In this document: positions 53,020 through 62,002 of the stretch, piece by piece
Layout of the letters: each line of letters starts with the position of its first letter
How positions within the stretch are numbered: position 1 is the first letter of the stretch
Origin: Autumnicola musiva
GTDB taxonomy: Bacteria > Bacteroidota > Bacteroidia > Flavobacteriales > Flavobacteriaceae
Direction: 5' to 3'
DNA: 64,000 nucleotides
Assembly (NCBI RefSeq): GCF_031846585.1
Contig: NZ_JAVRHK010000001.1
Coordinates: forward strand, 124,001-188,000
Made by a program: the position numbers and the translations under genes
The notes under the pieces: model-generated
Seen by the model: only the letters and a program-made list of their open reading frames with translations
Database searches by the model: none
Told to the model about the DNA's origin: nothing

Positions 53020-54351
53020 ATGTTTGGAATAAAAAGTAAAATAAATGATGGAATGCTATATCTCTTAAACGATATGGTCGAAAATCAAGTTGTTAATGCA
53101 AAAAAAGAATTAACTGAACTTCCAGAAGAAAATAGTGAAAGAAGAGAATTTTTAACTGCTCAAATTGCAGCTTATGAAGCACAACTTAAACAATTCAAAG
53201 AAGACATAGATAAACAACTGTCTGAGAAATTTCAGTTTTCTGTTGAAGAACTTTATGCAATGTATGGTCAATATGACCGTAAATATATATCAGTAGAGTT
53301 CCATAAATTTTCAGAGTCTGCTGCAAAATTTGGTAGGAATATTGGTGGAGTTCTAACATATTATAAGAAAGAACGAGAGGAGTTAGAGGATGCTATTTCA
53401 CAAGAAAATGTTCCGAGAACAAATGGATTGGTAAAGATTGACTGTTCAAAAGACGAGAAACTGTCTGATGGCCAAAAAAAAGAGCTAATCGAAAACGGAT
53501 TTGTTTCAGGCGATATTTATGAAGTTTTAGCTTCTGACTTTCCAGTTGCAAAATCTTATAATCAGACTGGAGTAAAAGATATTCCTAACACAATTACTGT
53601 AAATGTCGACCCGACTGACTTTGACCCAAATAGCGCTTACTTATGGTTATATGGTCAGAGAATAAAAAATGGAGTCTTTCTAATCGAGGAAGAAATTGCT
53701 AAATTCTGCGGACTTTCTTTGTATTTAAAACCTGGTTCTGAAAACTATGATTTCGTTAAAGAAAATGGTTTTGATGAAAATGGTCAAAAACTGACAAAGG
53801 TTAGATATTTTGAACTTGAGGCTAAACTTTACGCCACAGATATAAGTAAAGAGGAACTTTTAGAATTTAACGAATTTCTTCAAGCTCGCAAAGTAGAAAG
53901 AATTGAAGCAATCAAAAAGGAAATTAAGAGGTCGACTAATAAAACCCTCGAACAATTTGCAGAAGAATATCCTGATATTTATTCTGAACTTCAAAAATCA
54001 AGGGTTCAATTTGAAACCGAAAGTCTTGAATATCATGAGGTAGTTATACCAATTTATTGGGATTACCCAAGTTTCCTTCATATATATTTAAGACATTGTG
54101 ATGAACTTGCTATTGAAGGCCATTTTGAGAATAAAACGAAATTTCAGTACACTCAAAAAGATATTAAACGGATTTTAAAAATTGCAATAGAAGAATTAAA
54201 ACCACAAATAAACGAGAAATTAAAAGAAGGAAAGGATTTCAGAATTTATGGAGATAGGTCATTATATTTTAATGGTAATCACTATTCTCTACATATTTTG
54301 GCTGATGGTCGAGTAGCAGCATTCCATCCAATGGAAAATCCGACTGAATAA
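53020..54351 (+). CDS. Unknown accessory protein, possibly with a C-terminal nuclease-like domain
   Basis: 443 residues; I recognise no family. An N-terminal coiled-coil stretch (about 15-75) is rich in Glu, Lys and Gln, and residues 290-345 form another charged helix. The last about 95 residues alternate strands and helices with spaced His, Thr, Tyr and Arg (YPSFLHIYLRHCDE, then FRIYGDRSLYFNG and LHILADGRVAAFHP). That spacing reminds me of compact BECR-fold RNase or toxin domains, a weak idea. No signal peptide. The gene is bracketed by cassette-like inverted repeats. Confidence 0.7.
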   Translation: MFGIKSKINDGMLYLLNDMVENQVVNAKKELTELPEENSERREFLTAQIAAYEAQLKQFKEDIDKQLSEKFQFSVEELYAMYGQYDRKYISVEFHKFSESAAKFGRNIGGVLTYYKKEREELEDAISQENVPRTNGLVKIDCSKDEKLSDGQKKELIENGFVSGDIYEVLASDFPVAKSYNQTGVKDIPNTITVNVDPTDFDPNSAYLWLYGQRIKNGVFLIEEEIAKFCGLSLYLKPGSENYDFVKENGFDENGQKLTKVRYFELEAKLYATDISKEELLEFNEFLQARKVERIEAIKKEIKRSTNKTLEQFAEEYPDIYSELQKSRVQFETESLEYHEVVIPIYWDYPSFLHIYLRHCDELAIEGHFENKTKFQYTQKDIKRILKIAIEELKPQINEKLKEGKDFRIYGDRSLYFNGNHYSLHILADGRVAAFHPMENPTE

Positions 54352-54486
54352 AACTACTGGTAACACATATAAAAACAATGCTAAAATCTGTCTCAAATCC
54401 AAACTCCTTGCTCGCTTGCTTAGTGGATTCTCCTGCTTACAATCACGCTTGCCAGCTCGCTGTTTTTATACGGGCCGTTGGCGGTA
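54352..54486. repeat. attC-like element following cassette gene 1
   Basis: About 135 bases that start with the end repeat TACTGGTA (54355-54362) and contain a perfect 10-base inverted pair TATAAAAACA (54368) / TGTTTTTATA (54461). They finish with GTTGGCGGTA, the start of the next unit. The first 70 bases align closely with the element at 55349. The layout mimics an integron attC site, but the core is not a clean GTTRRRY. Confidence 0.55.
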
Positions 54487-54496
54487 ATTAGAAAAA

Positions 54497-55348
54497 ATGA
54501 CGGATATTGATTTTGACATCTTAACTCAGAAGGTAACGAATACAGCATTACAAGTTACACCAATTATAAGTGTTCCCAATCCACCTTCTGCCATTCCTTT
54601 GGGCTGTGGAATTTTTCTCAAAATAAATGATGACAGATATTTAATTAGTGCAGGACATCTTTTAAACTTAGAGGATTGGCCAAAACTTATGGTTCCTGGA
54701 GCTGATGATAAATTGGTTTTACTAAACGGGGTTGTTATAACAACGTATAAAGACTCAAGTACTAACAATAAAATTGATTTTGGCATATTAAAATTTTCAG
54801 CAAGGCAAAATAAGCATTTCGTTGGTGGAAATTTAGGTTTTTGTAATCCTTCAAATATTATTGTAAATCATAAAGTCCAACAAGGTGGATATTATGTAAT
54901 TGCAGGATATCCTGTCTCGGGGGTAAAAAAAACAAGTGGCAAAGCTGAATTCAAGCCTATTCCAGTTAAATTTTTGACATACCCAATAAAAGAAAATAAA
55001 TATGAAAAATTTGGTTTCAACCCTGACCACTTTATTTTAGTGAAATATCAAAGAAAACTAGTCCCATTTGGTTCAAAGGAAAAACAAATTACCAAAGAAT
55101 TAAAAGGAATTAGTGGAAGTGGACTTTGGTATATTCCAAATTGGAATGACAGAAAAAAAGGAGTTCCTAAATTCTATCTTGTCGGGATTATGACTGAGAA
55201 CTATAAAGACAAAGGATTTGTAGCAGCATTGAGAATTGATTTTGCGACAGAGGCAATTAAACAGTTTTTTATTTATTCACCATTTGAGCATACTCAATTT
55301 GATTTCGGAGTTAATATTAAAAACTTATATGGTTCGGAAATAAAATAA
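54497..55348 (+). CDS. Trypsin-like serine peptidase (intracellular, cassette gene)
   Basis: 283 residues with a chymotrypsin-fold triad: His54 in YLISAGHLL, Asp94 in KIDFGILKF and Ser206 in KGISGSGLW. No signal peptide or PDZ domain is present, so it should stay in the cytosol, as do peptidases found in defence and toxin loci. The start lies ten bases after the cassette end TTGGCGGTA and the stop is just before its reverse complement TACCGCCAA, so the gene fills the unit exactly. Its target is unknown. Confidence 0.8.
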   Translation: MTDIDFDILTQKVTNTALQVTPIISVPNPPSAIPLGCGIFLKINDDRYLISAGHLLNLEDWPKLMVPGADDKLVLLNGVVITTYKDSSTNNKIDFGILKFSARQNKHFVGGNLGFCNPSNIIVNHKVQQGGYYVIAGYPVSGVKKTSGKAEFKPIPVKFLTYPIKENKYEKFGFNPDHFILVKYQRKLVPFGSKEKQITKELKGISGSGLWYIPNWNDRKKGVPKFYLVGIMTENYKDKGFVAALRIDFATEAIKQFFIYSPFEHTQFDFGVNIKNLYGSEIK

Positions 55349-55420
55349 CTACCGCCAATAACAACATATCTAAAAAATGCTTAAACCTGTCTTAAATCGA
55401 AACTCGGTGCTCGTTTGTTG
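55349..55420. repeat. Second copy (truncated) of the attC-like element
   Basis: It starts with TACCGCCAA (55350-55358), reverse complement of TTGGCGGTA at 54478-54486. About 65 bases then match the element at 54352 (shared AACATAT...AATGCT, CTGTCT, AAATC, AAACTC and GTGCTCG blocks). The right half is missing, so this copy is degenerate. Confidence 0.55.
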
Positions 55421-55485
55421 ATTGACCTGAGGAAAAAATTCGCCATCTTGCACTGTCAAAATTTAAACATAAAAAAATCATTAGA

Positions 55486-55770
55486 ATGAATAAAGAACAA
55501 CAAGAAGAATTTGAAAATCAGAAAAAACAATCGATTTTAAAGAACTTGAACATATTGAATAATGACCCAAAATTTGCAAATATAAAGAAATGCTATTTCA
55601 ACAATTTTGAAACTATCAAATCTTTGATTTTAAGCAGTAATTCGCACCTTGCCATTGAGGATATAAATGAATTATGTCAATTGGATTACAATAAAATGGA
55701 CAGTTTTGTAATGAAGGATATCAACAACGGGATACAGCAGAATATTATAAATAAATCCAACATAATATAG
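55486..55770 (+). CDS. Small soluble protein of unknown function
   Basis: 94 residues, rich in Asn, Lys, Gln and Ile, probably all helical, with no Cys motif or membrane segment. No family is recognised. It sits just after the truncated cassette element and may be a third cassette gene. The AT content is high even for this region, so it is likely acquired DNA. Confidence 0.5.
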   Translation: MNKEQQEEFENQKKQSILKNLNILNNDPKFANIKKCYFNNFETIKSLILSSNSHLAIEDINELCQLDYNKMDSFVMKDINNGIQQNIINKSNII

Positions 55771-56310
55771 TCCACCGAAGATTAATATCCTTTTTCTAAT
55801 GATGCTGCCCCAGGGATGAAGTCGTAGGGCACGCTCGATTTTTCATTACAATAATTGGAAAGGTCCAATTACGAAAAAATTGGGGGTATGAAAAGAGATT
55901 TTAGCTTTAAGAAGTCGTGAGTAAAAAGGATTGAGGCTTCGGGAAGGTGTTATATGTTGTAGAAGTACTTTGAAATTATCAGTAAAACGAGTTAGTTACC
56001 CTTTGAAATGGGCTATTGGGGAAGCCCCATAAATATTGATAAAAGCTTCGAGGGTTCTGGAGCCTCTTTTTCTGACTAAAATCACTCTTATTTACCAGAC
56101 ATATAAGAATATCTTGCCAAATCTAAATTGGAAACCATTGTTAAAGTATAGTCTGAACTGAAACAAGGGGTAAATGGAATTGAAATGCACCTTGAATATG
56201 CGTAAGAGCTAAAACTTATCTATTTTTAATTTGTGCCTGTAGTAATAGGTCTTTTCACGTGGCAACATATTCTCCCTTGAATCCTTCCTTAATTTTTCTA
56301 TATTTATCTT
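55771..56310. other. Non-coding stretch before the ATPase operon
   Basis: 540 bases with no convincing gene. A small hairpin TTGGGGAAGCCCCA lies near 56032-56044. The segment may include decayed coding DNA and must hold the operon promoter, which I could not locate with confidence. Confidence 0.4.
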
Positions 56311-58524
56311 ATGGGAAATAAGGGTTATATAAAGGCATATGGTATTCATTATATTGGTGCTTTGTCAAAGATTAAAAAAAATGACAAATTTCTACAGCCA
56401 ATTTTTGAAGCTATTACTAATTCCTTAGAATCAATCAGGATACTAAAGAAGAAAACTGGAATTAATAGAGGACCCCAAATTAATCTGAAATTGTACTTCA
56501 CGAAAAATCTTTTATCAGAAGAGGATAAAAAATACAATTTTGAAAAACTGGAAATAACAGATACGGGCATAGGTTTTGATGATACTGAATTTGAAAGATT
56601 AATTGCCCTTAACAATGATGAAAAAGGCTTCTTCAATAAAGGTACGGGAAGAGTTCAATTTCTCCACAACTTCAATAAAACCAAGGTGGTAAGTTTTTTT
56701 AGAGATGAAACTTCCTTAACAGGTTTCAGAGAACGGATATTCACTTTGTCGAAGTCCAAACCCTTCATGAAAGAAAATTCAATCATCAGGCTGGAAGAAG
56801 GGAATTTCAATGAAATTAAAACCAATAACTCCTTTACATCCCTCACTTTCGAGGGGTTACTTGAGGAGCGAGATAAAAGTTTTTATGATTCATTGACAGT
56901 GGCAGAATTAAAAGAGCAAATTTTAACACATTATCTTGCATATTTTTGTGAAAACAGAGAAAATTTACCTCGCATTCTTATAACGCCCATTATTAATAAC
57001 AAACCAGGAGAATCTTTAGAAATTATGTCTGAAGATATCCCCATTCCAGACAAAGAAGAGAATGTTATTGTTCACTACTGTACAATGCAGGAAGGTCAGG
57101 TTAAAAAAACCTCAAAGAAGGAAACTCTGAAACTTAAAGCTTTTAAGTTATCTGCAGAAAAATTGGAGAGAAATGAACTTAAACTTGTCAGCAAAGGAGA
57201 ACTTGCTAATAATATTAAGTTAGAAAATCTTTTGGCCCAAGATGAAATAGACGGGAATAGATACCTATTCTTATTATCAGGCGATTATATTGATGAGAGG
57301 GATAGTGATACGAGAGGTAAAATTAGGATACCCCAAAAAAAAGAATTTAAAAAGCGGGATAGCCTTGAAATTTTCGAGGATGAGGAAATTTTGCTGGAAG
57401 ATATTGAAGAGAAAACTAACAATGTAATCCTATCAATATATGATGAAATAAAAAAACACATTGAAGATAAACAGAAGAACATTAAGCAGCTTCAAAAAAT
57501 GTTTTTGTTAAATCCTAGAATATTAGATTCTGTAAGAAATAAAATAAAAATCGGGGATTCAGATGATGTCATTCTGCGAAAGGTCTATGAAGCGGAGGCA
57601 AAACTAACAGCCGATGGAGATGCGGAATTGAAAAAGCAAATTGAAGCTTTGTCTCATTTGAATACCTCCCATCCCGATTATAACCGTGTGCTTATGCAGC
57701 AAGTAGAAGAAGTGGTTCGAGCCATTCCGCTGCAGAATAGAACGGCTCTAACTCATTATGTAGCTAGGCGTCAGTTAGTACTTGAGCTGTTTAATAAAAT
57801 TATAAGAAAAGAGCTAGACATTCAGAAAGACAGCAAAAAAAATATGGATGAAAAACTAATGCATAACTTAATTTTCCAGCAGAGTACGGATGATACGGAG
57901 CATAGCGATTTATGGTTGCTAAATGAAGAATATATCTATTTTAGAGGGACATCTGAAGGGCAGCTGAACAAAATCTCAATAGATGGTGAACCCATCCTTA
58001 AAGAAGTGTTAACAGAAGAAGAGGATGAATACAGATTAAAGCAGCAGGGTGATGCTAACCAAAAAAGACCTGATATTTTGCTTTTTCCAAAAGAAGGCAA
58101 GTGTATAATAATAGAATTAAAATCTTTAGATACAAATATATCTGAACACCTCAATCAAATAAATAGGTATGCCTCTTTAATAAACAATCTTTCAAAAGAA
58201 AAATATAACTTCCATACCTATTATGGATATTTAATAGGTGAAAATATCGACATAGATGACATTGAAGATAATGATAGTGATTTTAAACCTGCTCATCAAT
58301 TAAATTTCCTGTTCCGACCCCACAAGAGAATTGTAGGGAAATTTGGTAAGAATGATGGTGCACTTTATACGGAAGTTATAAAATATTCTACTATTCTAGA
58401 GCGGGCCTTAGTCCGAAATGAAGTTTTTATCCAAAAATTAACCACTCCAATAAAACCCAATAAAGACCATTCTATTAAAGTAACCACAGAAACCGTTGAT
58501 TTATCAGAATTGGCGAAAAGGTGA
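56311..58524 (+). CDS. GHKL ATPase with C-terminal PD-(D/E)XK nuclease motif
   Basis: 737 residues. The N-terminal GHKL fold has the N-box EAITNSLES (Glu33, Asn37), G1 EITDTGIGFD (Asp84) and G2 FNKGTGRVQ (Gly111-Gly113), as in MutL, Hsp90 and topoisomerases. A helical middle region (about 320-560) with coiled-coil stretches follows. Near the C-terminus RPDILLF-x8-CIIIELKS gives Asp588, Glu602 and Lys604, a PD-(D/E)XK core. The join suggests ATP-controlled DNA cleavage. The stop overlaps the next gene's GTG alternative start (GTGA). Neighbours and layout fit a defence operon. Confidence 0.88.
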   Translation: MGNKGYIKAYGIHYIGALSKIKKNDKFLQPIFEAITNSLESIRILKKKTGINRGPQINLKLYFTKNLLSEEDKKYNFEKLEITDTGIGFDDTEFERLIALNNDEKGFFNKGTGRVQFLHNFNKTKVVSFFRDETSLTGFRERIFTLSKSKPFMKENSIIRLEEGNFNEIKTNNSFTSLTFEGLLEERDKSFYDSLTVAELKEQILTHYLAYFCENRENLPRILITPIINNKPGESLEIMSEDIPIPDKEENVIVHYCTMQEGQVKKTSKKETLKLKAFKLSAEKLERNELKLVSKGELANNIKLENLLAQDEIDGNRYLFLLSGDYIDERDSDTRGKIRIPQKKEFKKRDSLEIFEDEEILLEDIEEKTNNVILSIYDEIKKHIEDKQKNIKQLQKMFLLNPRILDSVRNKIKIGDSDDVILRKVYEAEAKLTADGDAELKKQIEALSHLNTSHPDYNRVLMQQVEEVVRAIPLQNRTALTHYVARRQLVLELFNKIIRKELDIQKDSKKNMDEKLMHNLIFQQSTDDTEHSDLWLLNEEYIYFRGTSEGQLNKISIDGEPILKEVLTEEEDEYRLKQQGDANQKRPDILLFPKEGKCIIIELKSLDTNISEHLNQINRYASLINNLSKEKYNFHTYYGYLIGENIDIDDIEDNDSDFKPAHQLNFLFRPHKRIVGKFGKNDGALYTEVIKYSTILERALVRNEVFIQKLTTPIKPNKDHSIKVTTETVDLSELAKR

Positions 58525-58619
58525 TTTCCAATTTTTCGAAATGCTTCACTTGTCCAATGCTCTGTGTGAAGATTTATCGAATCACCTATAATAATGACTC
58601 AAAATCAATCCAAAAAAAG

Positions 58620-58886
58620 ATGGTAAAAAATGAAACTAAATATCTTCAATGGCTAAATGATAATGGTGTGGGTAAAAGAGATAATATTGCTTCTTCCCCC
58701 AAATCTTATATTTCCTATTTAAATACAGTTTCTCAGATTATTGGAGAAGATATATCGGAAAAAAACCTGTATAATGAAAACTGTATTTCGTTCTTGGAGG
58801 AAAAGATGAAGGGAGCAAGAAGTGCTAAATCCATTTCCAATTACAAATCTGCTATGCGGCAATATGTGAAGATGGTTCAGAAATAA
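58620..58886 (+). CDS. Small protein resembling integrase SAM-like (core-binding) domains
   Basis: 88 residues from the ATG at 58620; a GTG at 58521, overlapping the ATPase stop, would add 33 residues containing three Cys. The helical pattern TKYLQWLNDNGVGKRDN...SPKSYISYLNTVSQIIG and AKSISNYKSAMRQYVKMV matches the N-terminal DNA-binding (SAM-like) domain of tyrosine integrases, which also occurs fused to HNH or restriction domains. No catalytic domain follows. It could be the DNA-recognition part of the operon. Confidence 0.75.
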   Translation: MVKNETKYLQWLNDNGVGKRDNIASSPKSYISYLNTVSQIIGEDISEKNLYNENCISFLEEKMKGARSAKSISNYKSAMRQYVKMVQK

Positions 58887-58927
58887 AAAATACGGTTACT
58901 AGGAATTATCAAATTGGTCACACCCCT

Positions 58928-60118
58928 ATGGTGGAGTTAAAGGAATATTTAAAGGACGGTAATAGATGCATCCTGTGCGTTGCACGAAAAAAACTTATCA
59001 GAATAACTCCTGAGGAAGTTGTTCGTCAAAGAACAATAAATAAACTTATTTCTGAAAATGGTGTCCCCCGTCAGATGATTGATGCAGAAGTTCCTCTATC
59101 ATACTATAAAAAAGGTGCTAGTGGACGTGCCGATATCATTGTATCGGGTATTGCTAAAGATGGCGATAACCATATACCACTAGTCCTGGTGGAGTGCAAA
59201 GAACCCAATGTTCTTTTGACAGATAGGGTGGAATATCAAATTCTTAGGTACGACAGTGTTGTGCGGGCAAAAATTTTGCTTTTAACCAACGGGCGGGATG
59301 AAATTGTGTTCCATTATCTTTCTGAAGAAGACCGATATCAGCAACTAAATGGTTTACCACAGTATGAAGACTTGCTAGACACGGATTATTATGAGCCCAA
59401 AGAGCTTGAAGTTGTTGATTGGCAAAGGCCATCTCATAACATTCTTGATGATAGACTTATCAAAGAACTTAAAGAGTATGGTCATATAGGAGAAGATTCT
59501 GATTCACAATACCATTCCCTATTGGTAAATCTATTAGGTTTAATATTTGACCCCAATTCCAATATTGAGAGTCTAAACCTTCCGTCTAGAAGGTTGATAG
59601 AAGATGGCGGTATGCGATTTACAACATTCGGTAACGCTTCAGGAGGAGGTTTCCCTAGAGATTACAGATATTTAATTTTTGAACGAAATGACGGAGAAAC
59701 TCAAATTTTAAGCTTTACCATTATGGGAAAACTTAGTGCTGTAAATCATCCCTTATATAGAAATAGCAACGGTCACTCTCTGTTCCTTTTTGCAATTGAT
59801 GATTACGAAAACAGCCACCTTTCATTTGAATATGCTATTGATAGATTTGTAGTAAAAGAAAACCAAACGTTTACTTTTTGGCACGATGGGACCTTAACTC
59901 TAGGCAAAAGGGGAAGAGTTAAGAATCAGGAGGTCATAGATTACATGAAAGGTCGCAGACCTGAATTAATAAGAGATGGTAAAGTTTATTTAGGTCAAGT
60001 AGACAACAGCATCCAATTCGAGTGGCACCAAGAGGATGTCCAAAATTTAATAACAAACTTTATTGCATACTCCTTCCTTCGGGATGAGTTTAGAAACAGC
60101 AAAAAGTATTTAAGTTAA
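58928..60118 (+). CDS. HsdR-N-like PD-(D/E)XK nuclease
   Basis: 396 residues. The N-terminal part resembles the type I restriction R-protein N-terminal domain (HSDR_N_2): PEEVVRQRTINKLI, then GRADI (Asp69) and LVECKEP (Glu89, Lys91), the nuclease core, and VEYQILRYDSVVRAKILLLTNGRDEIVFHY. The helicase part of HsdR is absent; the C-terminal half (about 190-396) is a domain I do not recognise. It is 41 bases after the SAM-like gene and on the same strand, the third gene of the candidate operon. Confidence 0.87.
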   Translation: MVELKEYLKDGNRCILCVARKKLIRITPEEVVRQRTINKLISENGVPRQMIDAEVPLSYYKKGASGRADIIVSGIAKDGDNHIPLVLVECKEPNVLLTDRVEYQILRYDSVVRAKILLLTNGRDEIVFHYLSEEDRYQQLNGLPQYEDLLDTDYYEPKELEVVDWQRPSHNILDDRLIKELKEYGHIGEDSDSQYHSLLVNLLGLIFDPNSNIESLNLPSRRLIEDGGMRFTTFGNASGGGFPRDYRYLIFERNDGETQILSFTIMGKLSAVNHPLYRNSNGHSLFLFAIDDYENSHLSFEYAIDRFVVKENQTFTFWHDGTLTLGKRGRVKNQEVIDYMKGRRPELIRDGKVYLGQVDNSIQFEWHQEDVQNLITNFIAYSFLRDEFRNSKKYLS

Positions 60119-60774
60119 TCTCTGGGTGCAAGTGAATATAAACCCCATTATGGTCTGACATTATCTTTCCTTGAGGGGTGAAATTGTACCAAGCCCATAT
60201 CTCCGTATTAGTCTTATCAATGACCTGAAGAACCAACGATAATATGAGTTAAAGAGGAAGCCAAAACACTAAGCATTTTTCACGTAAGAACTGGGGGTTA
60301 AGTATAGTGAAAGCTTCAAGTTCTCATTACAAGAACTTAAATGAAATAATTAAGACAAAAGAAAAGAGAAAAAAGAATCAAACTGCAGTTCAGAAAAATT
60401 ACGGATAAATTTAATTAAGATATTTCAGAACCAAAAAATCTCGCAGTCTTTGAAAAAACCGTAAAATTATTTTGCTCCATTAGCAATAGTAAAAAAAGTA
60501 TAAAGGCTTTACAAAATATTAAAAGCTTTAAACTTTAATGTAAAAAATGCGATGAAGATTTCAATTTAGAGAACTATTTCAACAAGCAGTATTATTTGGT
60601 CGTTTTTAAAAAAGGACATTCCCGATTTATATTACTTGAATGTATTGAAAAAGCCAAAAGAAAATAGAAGGTAATTGAAAGAAATTGCTGCAAAACTCGC
60701 TACTTACCTTATTGGTCATATGAGCTCTGAGTGTTTATATGGTTAAGTTTTTTCCATTCTTAATAATCAGAGAA
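60119..60774. other. Non-coding region with decayed coding pieces
   Basis: 655 bases with no intact gene. A start-less frame at about 60539-60667 reads CKKCDEDFNLENYFNKQYYL, which looks like the tail of a protein with a zinc-ribbon CxxC. The rest is AT-rich and uninformative. Confidence 0.4.
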
Positions 60775-61296
60775 TTAAAACTTTTTACGGTCTTCTATGC
60801 TTGACCTGATGACGCCATAGTCAGATTTATCAATCATTTCATTTCTTGCTAATCCATTTGCAGGTTTCGTCAGGTGCCAATTTCTACCCATTAATTCTCT
60901 TACGGGTGGATATGCCGTTATTTTTCCTTCTGGAACTATCCCGTAAATTTTTTTAAAAAGAACCGCCTCAAATAATTCATCTAAGACGTAAGTCAACATG
61001 CTTGCCCAAGCTAGTATAGGGAAAATCATAGGCCAAGCAAAACCAAAGTATTCCGCAACTAGAGTAATAGTAATAATAAAACAAATTACAAATAGCGGTA
61101 AGGAAATATATAGAAACTTTAATTCGTGCTTGTTATGACACTTTTTACACCGTGGTATATTCAATTTTTTTGTCCTGTAGGAGTAGCCCGTTATTTCCAC
61201 TAAATTCTGCTTTACCACACCCACCATTTCATGTGTATAAAAAGACTTTTCATCATGAGTATAGGCTCCACAATAAAAGCATTCTTGTAAATCCAT
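60775..61296 (-). CDS. Zinc-ribbon membrane protein of unknown function
   Basis: 173 residues. Two CxxC pairs (CFYCG near residue 6, CKKCH near 50) form a probable zinc ribbon, followed by two membrane helices (about 63-85 and 88-110) and a basic soluble tail. No family name is available to me. It overlaps the upstream lipoprotein gene by one base, so the two are co-translated, as part of the unit that starts with hsdR. Confidence 0.75.
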   Translation of the reverse strand: MDLQECFYCGAYTHDEKSFYTHEMVGVVKQNLVEITGYSYRTKKLNIPRCKKCHNKHELKFLYISLPLFVICFIITITLVAEYFGFAWPMIFPILAWASMLTYVLDELFEAVLFKKIYGIVPEGKITAYPPVRELMGRNWHLTKPANGLARNEMIDKSDYGVIRSSIEDRKKF

Positions 61297-61997
61297 TATA
61301 TATCTTTTATATAGTTATTACTCTGAATGAAATTAATGTACTCTTCCGAATAAAATCTTTTTTGAATATTTTCCTCGGCTTGTTTTTGATAATAACCTTG
61401 GGATATGAGGAATTCCAAAAAATCCTCATCATTCCATCTATCAGTAACACCGTCATCAGGTCTGTATTTAGATTCTACAATACGTTCTTTAGGTTCTCCG
61501 CTTTTATGTTGTGTAATAAAGTATATTTGAGAATTTTGTAAATCAAGTAAGTAATAACTCTGATAGGTAATATATGCGGTTTTAGAAAATTCACCCTTTT
61601 CATCATAATATGCACCTGCTTCTTCCAAACTCAATGTCTGAAAGACTAAGAAGTCAGACTGATTTACATCTAATGAAACCTGGTAGGAATGAGAAAGCAA
61701 TTCCTTATTTAAAAAATGGTCCATTTCAAACACATCTTGGGCATTTTCATCAAGAGATAATCGAGCTGTAATAACTGAACTACCATCCAAAGGGAGTATC
61801 TGTTTTTGATAGGCTAAATGATGGAACCTATCTCCATCATCAATCTTTCTAAGTTTATTCTTTATCTCTGAATTTAGACTCGTATTAAACCTATTGTCCA
61901 AATCCTTGATGTACCTGTCCTCTTTATCATAAGCACTCTCGCAGCTAATTATTATTAGCAGTAACGTTAATAAGGGAAATAAGGATTTTTCTCTCAT
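61296..61997 (-). CDS. Lipoprotein of unknown function downstream of hsdR
   Basis: 233 residues. A lipoprotein signal ends at the lipobox LLIIISC. The mature part is mostly alpha/beta, rich in Asp, Glu and Tyr, with no recognised domain. It begins five bases after the hsdR stop, and its own stop overlaps the zinc-ribbon gene. A cell-envelope lipoprotein in a restriction operon is unusual. Confidence 0.75.
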   Translation of the reverse strand: MREKSLFPLLTLLLIIISCESAYDKEDRYIKDLDNRFNTSLNSEIKNKLRKIDDGDRFHHLAYQKQILPLDGSSVITARLSLDENAQDVFEMDHFLNKELLSHSYQVSLDVNQSDFLVFQTLSLEEAGAYYDEKGEFSKTAYITYQSYYLLDLQNSQIYFITQHKSGEPKERIVESKYRPDDGVTDRWNDEDFLEFLISQGYYQKQAEENIQKRFYSEEYINFIQSNNYIKDI

Positions 61998-62002
61998 ACT
62001 TT

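Noticed and set aside
54352..55420. Classical integron attC sites
   Set aside because: The arrangement is similar, but the core (GTTGGCG) departs from GTTRRRY and no intI gene is in the window, so I call it attC-like only.
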